Assembly (NCBI GenBank): GCA_029378245.1
Contig: JARKIF010000002.1
Location: 1,922,001 to 1,986,000, forward strand
Direction: 5' to 3'
From: Roridomyces roridus
Lineage: Eukaryota; Basidiomycota; Agaricomycetes; Agaricales; Mycenaceae
DNA length: 64,000 bases
Part shown: one piece after another, positions 11,345 to 22,243 of the stretch
Layout: each line of letters begins with the position of its first letter
How positions within the stretch are numbered: position 1 is the stretch's first letter
The notes under the pieces: generated by a model
What the model saw: only the letters and a program-made list of their open reading frames with translations
The model's database searches: none
Told to the model about the DNA's origin: nothing
Translations under genes and position numbers: made by a program

Positions 11345-11549
11345 TCAAGTTGGCTTGCTAATGTCAAACGAGCACGTTTGTTATATAACGGAATAAACAT
11401 AGTATGAATACAAACTGTGGTATCATAAGAGATGTAGCAGCGGGCTCAGGTGGAACCGAAACCGGAATCGCTCGCCGAATCAGTTTTACCCGAAGCTTCC
11501 AGTCGTATCGAATCTATTTAGGCCTGGCTCTCAGCACATGGCCGAGGTA

Positions 11550-12918
11550 TCATAGTTGCTTACTGAAGTACGGGTGTGCTTCTGCCTCTTTGGATGTAAG
11601 CCGTTCGTGATGGTCATATCGCAAAAGTTTGCCCAACAAGTCCAAAGCATCCGAAGATGCCAGATGACGGTTCTCTGCAGTTATAAACCGCGTCCACGGT
11701 TGTTTGGGGTAACTAGATGAGAGTCATGCCTCTGACGACGAAAATGAATGAAATGTAAAAACTCTTACTTGATGAGAAGACTGTCAATTTCAGTTTCAAA
11801 GTGGATATTGTATGTTTTGAGGTACGAGTCGAACTCTTCGGTACCCTACATACACCAAGTTCAGCAGAGTGGGATGTTTGCAACCGAAGCTTCACACAAG
11901 AGTTTTCATGATCTTGAGTAGTTGGTCGTCGTTATCTGAGCCACCTGGAAACAAGTCGGACTTGTGCGATGAGACGAAAGACGGAAAACATACGGAAAAA
12001 GTGCTCCTTCCGGAAGATCTGCACGAATAAGCAAATACTCGGAAAGAGCGATAGAAATGCGCACCATGGAGGCAAACATGCATCCTACGCTCCACATGTC
12101 GAGACTGTAGTCGTACCGCTTGTATCCGACGAGCAGCTCTGGCGCCTTATAGTAGCGAGAGCCTACCCGGATATGATAATCCACGTTCGGGTGGTAGAAT
12201 TCGGCAAGACCCCAGTCGATAAGCCTGAGCTAACACGATTGAGGACAAGGAAGCGGGTGGTACAAAGATATGTACTTTGCGCTGTTTGACGTCCTGCAAA
12301 AGAAACGTTTAATACACGGAATAGGATGAGAGTGGGACTTGCAATCATAATGTTCGCAGGTTTAATGTCGCGGTGAATAATCCCGACGTCGTGCACAGCG
12401 GAAAGCGCCAGCAGTAACTGCGACGTGTAGTACTGGATCTCCGGCGCCGTGAGTCGAGGAAAGAGACGTTTCCATTCGACGTTTTCCACATATTCCATGA
12501 CCAGACTGGGATTTCCCCTCGATTGAACGACATCCAGCAGGCCAATGACATTGGGAGAAGGAAGGCCACATAGATTCCGTAGGACCTAGACTCGTGCGTC
12601 AAGCTCCTAGCTTCTCGGATCGAACGAAATACAGGGTGCAACCTTGATCTCTCTCTTGATTTTCTTCGGAGCCACTGGCTTGAGGACCTTGATAACACAG
12701 CGGTCGCTGGTGACGGTGTCGATGCCCTCAAAGACCTTGTAAAATCGCTAGATTTCTTGATGTGCACGGAACGAAAAAATGGCAGGCACCTCTGAGTATT
12801 TGCCCCCGCCTAGCCTTCTTACCACCTCATAGCGGTCGGTGTCCTGGCTCCAGTCTATATGGAAATTCTCGTAATCGTACCAAGATTTGCCTAGTAGAGA
12901 ACACGCGTCGTGTGACAT
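11550..12918 (-). CDS. Casein kinase 2 catalytic (alpha) subunit, divergent copy
   Basis: Nine exons (12790-12918, 12643-12735, 12343-12585, 12276-12293, 12065-12229, 11994-12018, 11898-11944, 11769-11845, 11550-11712) encode about 319 residues. Kinase motifs in order: [13 protein letters not shown] (glycine loop), CVIKVLKPV (lysine), [11 protein letters not shown] (catalytic loop), [13 protein letters not shown] (the DWG variant typical of CK2), [30 protein letters not shown] and [11 protein letters not shown]. The DWG motif and RKEHFF insert point to CK2 alpha rather than a CDK. It departs from the usual highly conserved CK2 sequence ([21 protein letters not shown]), so it may be a second, faster-evolving paralogue. 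Exon 4 is 18 nt, and the intron before it begins GCAAGT (a GC-AG intron). Confidence 0.88.
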
Positions 12919-13107
12919 AGGCGCTCAAGTCGGACTCATGTGAAGAAAACAAATACACACAAACGTCTATCGAGAGAGCCTATATACGATACAATTAAAC
13001 ATGCTTGCTATTGGAAAGATATGCAGGACGACGAGCAGTAAATCAAAAGAAAATCTAAGCGGAAATGAGCACCGTTTCCTGCGATTTCAGTAAAACACAT
13101 ACGACAA

Positions 13108-16100
13108 TCAACGACCGTGTTCAGGTGCCCCCACTTGTAAAAACGCAAGGACGAGCGGTATCGAGCTGTTCTGCTGACATTGCATCTCCAAATCTCGCCC
13201 AGACCACACGGGGCCCTCATTGCGAGATGGCAAATCCTGGTCGTCAAATTCGTCCTTGACCGCTTCGTCCCCATTGAGATCCAACTCGTTCCGACCCGCC
13301 CCACGATGGTACACCTTGCTTCGTGACTTTGAACGAACATGCAGATTGAGCTTTGGAGGCCCAGTCCGCTGATCGGGAGGAAAACGGAATGCGCTGTTAT
13401 TCAAAGCACGAGGAGGTGAGCCGTTGGCGTTGAGTCGTTGCAACGCAGAGTGGATGGCCGCTGGGGGCGCCCCACCAGACAAGACATCCGCACCCATCAA
13501 TGTCTGCTGCAACGCCTTGAACGCCACAATCTCAGCCGCGCGATGGAACTTGGAAGGACCAGGCGACGTCTGTGATAGCGACGCAGCCGAGTTTGCGCAC
13601 GCGTTGTCGATCTCCCGCTTCAAAGAAACGGCCCATTGGTGTCGGATTATTGGGTCATCGACACTGAACATGTACCGGCGCTTGGTCCCATTGTGGTTCA
13701 GGAAAGCCAGCTCAAATGTGTTCCGCATAAAGGCCCGCTCCACGACCAGCGAATGGCTCAGCGGGAGGCCAGTATACTTGAGAGCATTGGGCCCCGACCG
13801 ACACATGATCACAGTCTTCAACCCAAGTGAAGTGCCCGTGACGCGGAACGAGGCCTCCGATGACCTGGCAAATGTGAGGAAGGGCGGATCAAACACCAGG
13901 TCTTGGCCGAGTAATTGGATCGTGAGGTCAGGATCGGCTTGTTGGATGCGAAGGATGATGGGGTCGGACTGCATTTTGTATGTCAGCCGAGTGGGCAAGG
14001 GGCGCTTTATCATGATGGAGATGTCCGCGGGACCGTTGCTTAAAGACAACCGAGCCTGGCAGAGTCTCTCGTCCCGGATAGAGTGAAAGGCATCCTCCAA
14101 AAGGTCATCAGAGACCAAATAGCGAGTATCATACCGCCGGAACGCATCAATAAAGTCTCGGCTGCTGATACTGCGTTTGGGATAGCCAGTGGGTCCGGGC
14201 TGGTGGGAAATACCGCCGTGAAGGAATTCGTTCAGCTGCACCAGCGCACGGACGAGACGGACCGCAAGATCCTTGTCATATGCCACGATCCTCGCGTTTG
14301 CTTCGTACCATCGGGAGGCAAAGGCGTCAAGCAGGTAGTCAAGCGCACTGACATTGTACACCATCTTTGAAGGGATGTTGATCGAGAGGAGAAAAGCCCG
14401 CAACGCCTTGTCCACCCGAACACCTATAAAGCGGAAGCTGTCGACGTAGGCCTTCAGCACCACCTTGGACGTTCGCCGTGACAAGTAATCCCCCAGCCGA
14501 GCGCGATCCAAATCCAAGGTCTTGAAAAGCAACTGTCCCAAGACAATGGGGTCGTCGGGAGTCCCAGACTTAGATAGCAAGGTTGAGATGGCGTGATCCG
14601 GTTCCTTGCCGAACTGGAGCACGAAGGCGCGGATCATAGGATTACGCGGCGCGGCAGAGTAGTTGCTCGCCTTTGGTTGCAGGTCAGTCCGGTCGGCATT
14701 GAACCGTAGCTGATTCAACAGCACTACACTCTTGACCATGAACTTGCGGTCCATGGGCGTCGGTTTGTAGCTGTCAATGATATTATCCTGATCGTGGACC
14801 ACCGGTTTCGCGATGATGAGGATGTCGCTAAACAAGAAGAGGAAACGGTCCTTGACAGTGTTGGGATTCACCACCTGCAACACCGGAGACGACAGGAGTA
14901 GTTTCCGCGGAGGATCGTCAATCGCCGAGGCCCACATGGGACTACGAGAGCCACGAGCTAAATTCTCTTCGAGGCGTTCGAGAATGAATGAAGCTTGAGA
15001 TCCAGAGTTGCCTGCGAATGAGTAGTGTGACGAAGTTGTGGAGGACGATTCGGACGTTGAAGGAGCTGGATAATCGCTCAATGACGACAACGGATCAGGC
15101 GTCGAGGAAAGCGGGTCTGGAGGGGATGGGAGAGCGGAAGATGGTGGGTCGAAATCCAGGAAGGAAGTCTCGTCAATAGCCACGGCTATCGCCGGGGACA
15201 AAACCTTCCTGATCTTGGGAGTCTTCTCCCGATCCGAGTCTTGGAATGTAGTCTGAGAGGGAGGTGCCGAAACGGCCATCTCTCGGGGCTCAGCAATGGG
15301 CGTGCTTTTTCCAAATATGCTGTCGCTTGCACTGAGAGGAACGATTTCAACGTCTTCCCAGTCTTTCCCCAAAGTACTGTCTTTCCGTAGGATGAGGTCG
15401 GACAGCGAAGGCTTTTTACTTGCACTGGGAGACGGCCGCCCCGGCTCGCTCGGCGAGTTTGCCGAAGAGGGCCCTGGAGACGATGTCTGGAACATCTTCC
15501 GACTGCTCAACCATTGCTTGACGCCGGGCAACGTCATGGGTAATTTAGACCCCGAGGAAGGCGTCGTCGGCGTCGGCGTGGAAGTTGCGGCAGGGACGTG
15601 GAAGTAATCAGTGGCGGTGGGGGAAGTCAGAGTAGTGGATGTGGAAGGGGATGACGCGTTGTACTTGTCAAGTAAACGCGTATCGGAGGCCTGGTGAGAT
15701 ATTTTCCTGTCCCTTTCTGAGGTCTGAGAAGGACCGTTGGGTGCGGAATTTTGAGCAGGGTCTGTTTCGTAGCCATTGAAAAGCGTGGAAATATCTGGTG
15801 TGGATGCCGAAGGGGTGAGCATGCCCTTGGCCCGTCGCTGCTCCTCCAGCTTCTTCATCCCAGGGAAAGGAAAAAGCTTGGCATTCTGGTATTTGAGTAA
15901 ATCTGCAGAAGACGCAGCGGGGAACAAGGACACTCCGGGCGACAGGGAGACCACGGAAGCGGACGCCGACGAAGACTGCATCAAGGCCGGGGGCTGAATG
16001 ACTGGCGCAATTGCAGACTCCCCTTTGTCCGTCTTTGAACCGGTCAAGCTGGCCCCACTCTCTCGACTCACACTGGAGTCGGTGTGATCCCGCCTGTCAC

Positions 16101-18113
16101 GCGTGACAATGCTGTTCGTTCGGGAACGGCGCCCAGCAGCAGAACCAGACCTGAAAGTACCCTTGATTTTGTCCCATGTGCTGGTCGAGCCACCGTCCCA
16201 AGTCCGCTTGCCATCCTCCCACTCGAATTCGGCGTTCAAAGGAGATCGGTCCTGAGTACGAGAAGCCACAGATAGTCTAGCGGGGAATGATTGAGGTGAT
16301 GTCGAATCCTCGCTGGCCGTGCGGACTATCGAGGCGCTCTTCTGCGATAATGCAGTCATCGAAGTAGGGGACGGGGGAACGTGTGACGCCTAGGATATCC
16401 GGAGAAGTCTCCGGCTCGATCACAACACCTTTGGAATCGAAGGAGATGCGAGGCGATGTATCATCATATGCCTCTGGTGGAGACATTTCGGGGGACTGAT
16501 GGTCGCGCCTCGTATTCTTCTTCCTCATCCTCCTCGTCCATGGCGTCCTCGTCGTCCGCTTCGTCGTCGTCGATTGGCATCCGTATTTCAGGAACTGCAT
16601 ATACGATTAGAATGGAATTTGAGACTCCGAGTAGATAAACCTGACCTGGGGAGGCCTACCCAACTGATTTGACGCTCAAAGTCATCGTCGTAGGTGTTCC
16701 GAGAGTGGTATGAATCCGCAGGGTACAATACTTCTTCCTCATCATCATCGCGGGCTTGTTTTTCCAGCAATGGAACGTTGAACGGACTGCTCCTCGCCTG
16801 GTAATCCGGTGTGGGGCGCCGACTCGAATACAAGGCAGGGGAGGACCGAGAGTTCCCTCCAAATAGATCAGAAAATATTGGTACCTGAGCCGCGTAGTCG
16901 TAGAGTTGTGGGGGAGGAACTGGTGGCACAGGTGATCGCAGTTCTATTGGTACGCGCTCTTCATCCTCCTCCTCGACCACTACGCTTCTACGCCGCGTGG
17001 GCTCCGGGCGCTCCTGCCCTAGTGGACTCTCCCTGGCGGACACTGGCAGAGCGATTCTGAAAGGTTCTTCCTCTCGATCGGTCAGCGCACTCGGTGGACT
17101 AGCAGCCCGACTGAGCGAACGGAGATCTGGAAGACCTTCAAAGACAGGTAATGGGGTTGGTGGAACGATTGGTGTGTTGGGTGTAGTTGACACGAAATCA
17201 GAGTCGGAAACTCCGGTATTCGCACCGGCAGACCCTCTACGCGAACGCCTCCGTCTGCGCTTTGGAGTTGGCGAAGGTGCGGTGTATTCCTCGCCACCAC
17301 TAGTAGGCTCTCCTTCACCCTCCTTGGCAATCCTGCCTCCTAGACGGCTGAGCATGAATTGCCGTGCAGCATTGCGTTCCCCGCCAGCAACGGTGTTATT
17401 GCGGACCGAGTTTGGCGGGCAGAGGCGGGGGCGTTGGCGATGGTGAGGGGTCGTATGCTTCCGTTCCACCAGTCAACTTGTGCATCGCCATGATGCGGCT
17501 CGCAGACGCGCTTCCGACACTATTGGAACGGAAGAGCCCGCGCTTGGAGTTCCTCGAGAGAGGGCAAGTTGGGAGTCGCAGGGCGAGTTCCCGGATAGAA
17601 GGGCGAGAATTCGGAAGTAGTGGGTGTCGGTGAACGAAGTAGACGCGACCTTGCCAAGTTTGCCAAGTTTGGTGATACCATTGACGGCGAAGCGCCCTCG
17701 TCCTGTGAAGAGTCACTGGGAACATGCGGACTTGGAGCCGGCGACAATGCCGCTCTGGCCTTGTGCTTCAGGTCCTTGGAGCCACGAGAACGAGTGCGAG
17801 AACGCGAACGCCGTTTTGTGCGAGTGGAAGTATCTGCGATTGTGATGGTCGCATCCTCCGTTCCATCGTCGGCATTCGCACTGGTCTCGGTAGGGGCCAT
17901 AGGTTCCTCCGTTCTGGGCTCGGAAGGCGGGGTGTCGAGTTCGTCTTTCCTTTCGTCGTCGGTATTGACCTTCTCCCCTTCGCTAACGGCTTCTACGTGC
18001 ATCGGGGGGCGTCTGCCATCTTTCATGCGGGGAAGGGATGCGGCGCGCTTGAGTTTGGCAACGGCTAGCATACGCTGCTCGCGTTGCTCCGACATGGACG
18101 ATTCTGGCTCCAT
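13108..18113 (-). CDS. Sec7-like/PH-domain protein (Syt1-type Arf-GEF relative) with apparent frame breaks
   Basis: The main exon (13108 to about 16341) encodes over 1000 residues: a disordered region, a first PH-like part (DRFLFLFSDILIIAKPV), a Sec7-like domain (LGDYLSRRTSKVVLKAYVDS to FIDAFRRYDTRYLVSDDL) and a PH domain ending RHQWAVSLKREID. Sec7 domains exchange nucleotide on Arf GTPases; the Sec7-PH order recalls yeast Syt1. The usual catalytic glutamate motif (PGEAQ) is replaced by IPSKMVYNV (14341-14400), so exchange activity is doubtful. The N-terminal part (16500-18113, start MEPESSMSEQREQRM) is low-complexity and polar. Here three consecutive reading frames, each looking protein-coding, are joined without usable splice sites near 17540 and 17400; a 46-nt intron (GTCACA..TCGCAG, about 16340-16385) can explain the last join. 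Two small introns in the 5' leader are likely. Confidence 0.7.
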
Positions 18114-18775
18114 TGGAGGCCCTGCAGAAAATGTGAGCAGCCCGGAATTCAAAGGGCAAAGACTCTGACCAATGCCAGGGAGCGACAAGAAAGCTGTAGT
18201 ATGGTTAAAAACAAGCGAAAGACAAAGACGGCGAAACTGACCCGAATTCAAAGCAGCTCGAAGCGGGTGAAGGACTGGTGTACAGCCACACGAGTATGCT
18301 CACTACCGACTCATGCCTGCCTCGTTGCAACTCTCTCAAAAAAGGATTTCATTCTCTGAACAAGAATACATCTAAAGCCCTAAATTCCTCGGACATTCCT
18401 TCATTTACAGAAAAAGTCGCAATCCAAGATCGGAACATGTACAAAGACGCGTCGAAATTGAACCCGAGAGATTGAGGTGGAGAAAGGCTACAGATTAGTT
18501 GAGCGGACCGGTCGAGGCAGCTCGAGACCGTCATATACGTTCCTGGCTTGATAAACAGGCCAGAGATGGCGAGATATCACAGTTGAGGAAACGCGTCAGT
18601 CTCGTTGCCAGGTTCGAGTCTTCTGAGCGCGTCGAGTGCGTGGACGACGCGTCGGAGTATTTCCAAAGTCCCGGTCAATAGGATAGCGGGTATTCGCAAC
18701 TCCAATGCCATAAGTCAAGTCAAGAAACCACTACGTGGAGGTTGTTCAAAGCAGGAGACATTTGATGCACATATA
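18114..18775. other. Divergent promoter region and 5' leader of the Sec7-like gene
   Basis: The 662 nt separate the start codons of the Sec7-like gene (minus) and the metal transporter (plus). On the minus strand, two pairs of splice-like signals (GTCAGTTTCG..ACTACAG and GTCAGAGTC..TTCTGCAG) just upstream of the ATG suggest that the leader is spliced. No other gene is supported. Confidence 0.45.
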
Positions 18776-20131
18776 ATGACAGCCCGAGCTATCTTCCCTC
18801 TACCACTGGTCTACCGAGGTCTGACACGTTGTCCTCCTCGCTTTCCTATTCTCCGCACAATGGCGAGCCGTCGCTCTATTTCCTCGCAGAAGAAGCACGA
18901 CTCGGACTCGGACTCTGAACCAGACCACGACCATGGACACAACCATGGTCACTCGCATTCCATCTTCTCGTCGCATACACACGACAGTAGCGCCAGTTCT
19001 GCCACTGCAGAGAAGCTCATGTCTGCCTTCCAAGGCCGTGGCTCAGATCGAGGGACGCAGATCACTCTCGTCGGTCTTGTCGCCAACATCGCGCTCACCG
19101 CCATCAAGGGCGCGGCCGGATACTTTACACACAGTGCCGCTCTCATTGCTGATGCAGGACACTCGCTTTCCGGTCAGTTTGGACGCGTTCATTCCTCGCT
19201 CCAACTAACGCCCTGCAAGATCTGCTCGGTGACGGCGTGACTCTCGTTTGCTGGCGGTTATCGCGCAAGCCGCCGTCCGAAGCGTACCCATTCGGATTCG
19301 CAAAGTTCGAAACATTGGGAACTACAACTGTTGCCCTCTTCCTCGTCGGAGGTGCACTTGGTCTCGGATTCCATTCCTACCACCTCCTCCTCTCCACCCT
19401 CTCCGAGACTGCCTCGAACCTCCCCGCCGGACCGATACAAGAGTTGCTCACCAACGTGACGAGTGCGGCACCCACCGCTCCATCTCTCGGACACGCACAC
19501 GGACACTCGCACTCGCATGGCCATGATGTGTTAAATCCCAACGCACTGTGGTTCGCCGCTCTGGGAGTCATCGCCAAAGAGTGGTTATACAGAATCACCA
19601 AGAGTGTCGCAGACCAGGAAAACAGCTCCGTCCTGCTCGCAAACGCCATCCACCACCGAAGTGACGCGTACTCCAGTCTCGTCATGTTTTTCGCCATTCT
19701 CGGCACATGGTGGTTCCCAGCCCTGCCCTTGGACCCTCTTGGCGGTATGTTTCACTCGCTCGTCCTCCCACGACCGATTTATTCAACCACTCACAGGCAT
19801 GATTGTGTCGGCGGTCATCATGAAACAGAGCGTTGACCTGCTCTACGGTGTATACGGAGACTTGACCGACGCAGGAATTCCTCGGGAGACGCGAAGATCT
19901 CTGAAGCAAACACTGGACCCGCTCCTGGCTTCCTCGCCGTCACTCCTCGCGATCCGACAGATTCGAGGCCGACGTGCGGGGTCGCTGATATTTGTCGACC
20001 TCACCGCCGAAGTACCCAATTCGTTGTCCATACACGACGCAACTGCATTGGAGGGCAAGATTTCAGAAACAATAAAGGCGGCCAGGAGGGAGGTCGCTGA
20101 AGTTCGGGTCAAATTCCAAACTGTAGACTAG
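18776..20131 (+). CDS. Cation diffusion facilitator, mitochondrial MMT-type
   Basis: Three exons (18776-19172, 19220-19744, 19797-20131) give about 418 residues. The N-terminus is basic and hydrophobic without acidic residues for ~30 positions, as expected of a mitochondrial presequence. A His-rich stretch (DHDHGHNHGHSH) precedes the first helix, and a second (GHAHGHSHSHGHD) lies in the loop between helices 4 and 5. Metal-site residues are present: DLLGD in helix 2 and HHRSD in helix 5. The C-terminal cytoplasmic domain (RQIRGRRAGSLIFVDL) follows. The family exports divalent cations; Mmt1/2 in yeast handle mitochondrial iron. The substrate here cannot be read from sequence. A second ATG at 18860 would give a non-mitochondrial form. 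Confidence 0.9.
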
Positions 20132-20231
20132 TTTTTTTATTCCCGGGTTTAACTAAATGTACAACATTACACGGTATTACATAGGATAGGTGTGGTCGTG
20201 AGTTCGTTTCCGTTGTTTTTGTAAATAAAAG

Positions 20232-21935
20232 TCAGCGGTCAGCCACTGGTGCAGAGTACTCGGGATCCTCCTCGGATGCCAGTAATCGTGCGCGTTCACC
20301 CTCTTGCTGCTCCTGATCGTTTGTCGCATCGGATTGCGGAGCGGAGCGGTTGTATAACGGGTGCTGGGGGTGGTCGACATCTTCGTCTTCGCCCTCCCCG
20401 TCGCTCTCAGCCTCTCCAACGCTCCACATGACCTCCTCTTCCTCCTCTCCACCCACTACCGTTTGCTCGTCATCGTCGACCGCTTTCTTGCCCTTGCGGG
20501 ATGCTCCAAGTGGCCGCAGCTGGAGACGGGGGAACCCTGCTGCAGTAGTTGCCCTGGCGGAGAGGGGGCCAGGTTCTGGCTTCTTGTGGGTCAAAAGCAC
20601 GACACCTGAATCGACGTGAGCAAGTAATCGAAGTGAAGCAATAGAACTTACCTGAAATGAGGATGAAGATGGAGACAAAAATTAAGAAGAGCGTCCATGG
20701 CTGGTACGCATCCACTTCGTTATTAAATATCTGCAAAAAAGGTCAGGAAAGGACATGCATGAGCTGCTGCTGCATACCAGAGAATCTAGGAACCCAGTCG
20801 CTGTATATACACCGTAGAAAACAGGCACGACGAGGGTACTGTCGTAGATCTTTAATCCACGGTTCAGACAAATGATTTGCATGACCGCAGTGGTCGAGAG
20901 AATGATGATGGTAAACACCGGGGCAGCATGTCCGAACTGGTTGCCAGGGTTTTCGTGTGATAGAGACCCGGACATGAGCTTGACACTGGAGAAAGTCGCG
21001 CTTATTGAGAGAGCAGAAGGGAAAAGAAAGTTCAACTCACGTAGCTTTGGCGAACACGAGACATCCTCCGGCAAGCCCACCTCCGCAACACGCCCAGCCA
21101 ATGCCAAGAATCCACGCGATCGTGGTATCGTCTTTGGGTGCCGTCCAAAGCTCTAGCCACTCAGTGAGAGCGGACATGAGTCTTCTCCAGATACTGTGAA
21201 CCATTCCCAGTAGCTTGGAAATGATATTGCGGGACCGAGGACCAGACTCGGGTGTTTTGCTCGTTGGAAGTCCTGCACCAAACGGAACAGAGCTGAGATC
21301 GTGTCTAGCAGCAAGAACGCTGTCTAGTTTGCCGGTGCACACGATGAGGAAGATGAGGGACAGCGCCATGAAGAAGAAGTAGCCTAGCCAGCCTCCACGT
21401 CTCCACAGCACTGTCAGATGCCCGACATCCGTCTCAGTTGCAAAGCCGCTATTGATTGAGCCAAAGGCGACGATTCCGACGACTCCGAGGACCACGACAA
21501 TGGTCCCATATATGTCGTTGCTCGTGACGGGCGTGCCCACGAGAAATCGGGCAAAGAGGAAGTTGAAGACGAGAGAAGATGATCCCAGCGGTGCCACGTA
21601 TTCTGCTCTCATGTATTCGAGCGCGAGTGTGCTTCCGATGAGCTGCGAGAGGCTGCAGAACAGTCAGATGGGACCAGTGACAAGTAAGTAGAAGAAAAGT
21701 ACATGTAAAGAACCATCCCCAAGAGCCACAACGGTCGCATCCAGTCGGCTTTCCTCGACGCTTTCGGGATGGAAGAGACGCGGACGTGGTCCAACTTTGT
21801 AATATTTAGGCCGGCTGCATTGAGAATGGACGCGCCGAGAATAATTGCAAGACCTGTCATGAATTTGAGCGCGGAAGTGTGGAGAAGGTGAATTGTTGGA
21901 CCTATAATGAAGCTGACGACTGGATTTATGGTCAT
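20232..21935 (-). CDS. NIPA-type (DUF803) magnesium transporter
   Basis: Five exons (21703-21935, 21041-21652, 20778-20985, 20652-20730, 20232-20605) encode about 501 residues. The NIPA fold of repeated hydrophobic helices is visible: GLAIILGASILNAAGLN, the conserved LEYMRAEYVAPLGSSSLVFN, DIYGTIVVVLGVVGIVAFGS, IAWILGIGWACCGGGLAGG, VFYGVYTATGFLDS and a last helix FLIFVSIFILISGVVLL. The tail of ~120 residues is acidic and disordered. NIPA proteins are membrane transporters mainly linked to magnesium. The gene converges on the CDF transporter with 100 nt between stops. Confidence 0.88.
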
Positions 21936-22243
21936 AGGAACGGTGTAAAGCTCTCCGGGGAGCTGTGGGGACTCGAGGGTCTTTCTATAAGGACAAGGTA
22001 GGCGTCAGACAGAGCCACACGTAAGCACGCGCAGCCGGACTTGACACGGAGAATCGGAGTTTGATTTCCATCATTTTTGCCTCTAAAGTACAAGATCGTC
22101 GCGGACAAGTCGCGGACTTGGTATACATGCGATCTTTATATTTCCCACAATTGTGGCTAGCAGAACAACAGCAATAAGTAGCATAACAATACCATTTTAC
22201 CACAACGAATCACCTGGGTCGACCGCATACCGACCACAACGAA
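21936..22243. other. Intergenic spacer with a short direct repeat
   Basis: The 308 nt lie between the start of the NIPA gene and the stop of the BRCT gene (both minus strand). The 14-mer ACCACAACGAATCA occurs at about 22200 and 22233, the second copy overlapping the stop of the BRCT gene. No gene is supported. Confidence 0.4.

Larger units (their letters stand above)
10852..11549. other. Intergenic region with a possible gene fragment
   Basis: This 700-nt stretch separates the J-like gene (start) from the CK2 gene (stop). It contains a 34-codon fragment and a small inverted repeat, listed separately. No complete gene could be supported. Confidence 0.5.

Noticed and set aside
17380..17560. 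Programmed +1 frameshifting in the Sec7-like gene
   Set aside because: No slippery codon plus stop context is visible at the joins; sequence error or gene decay is simpler, so it is kept only as a frame-break finding.
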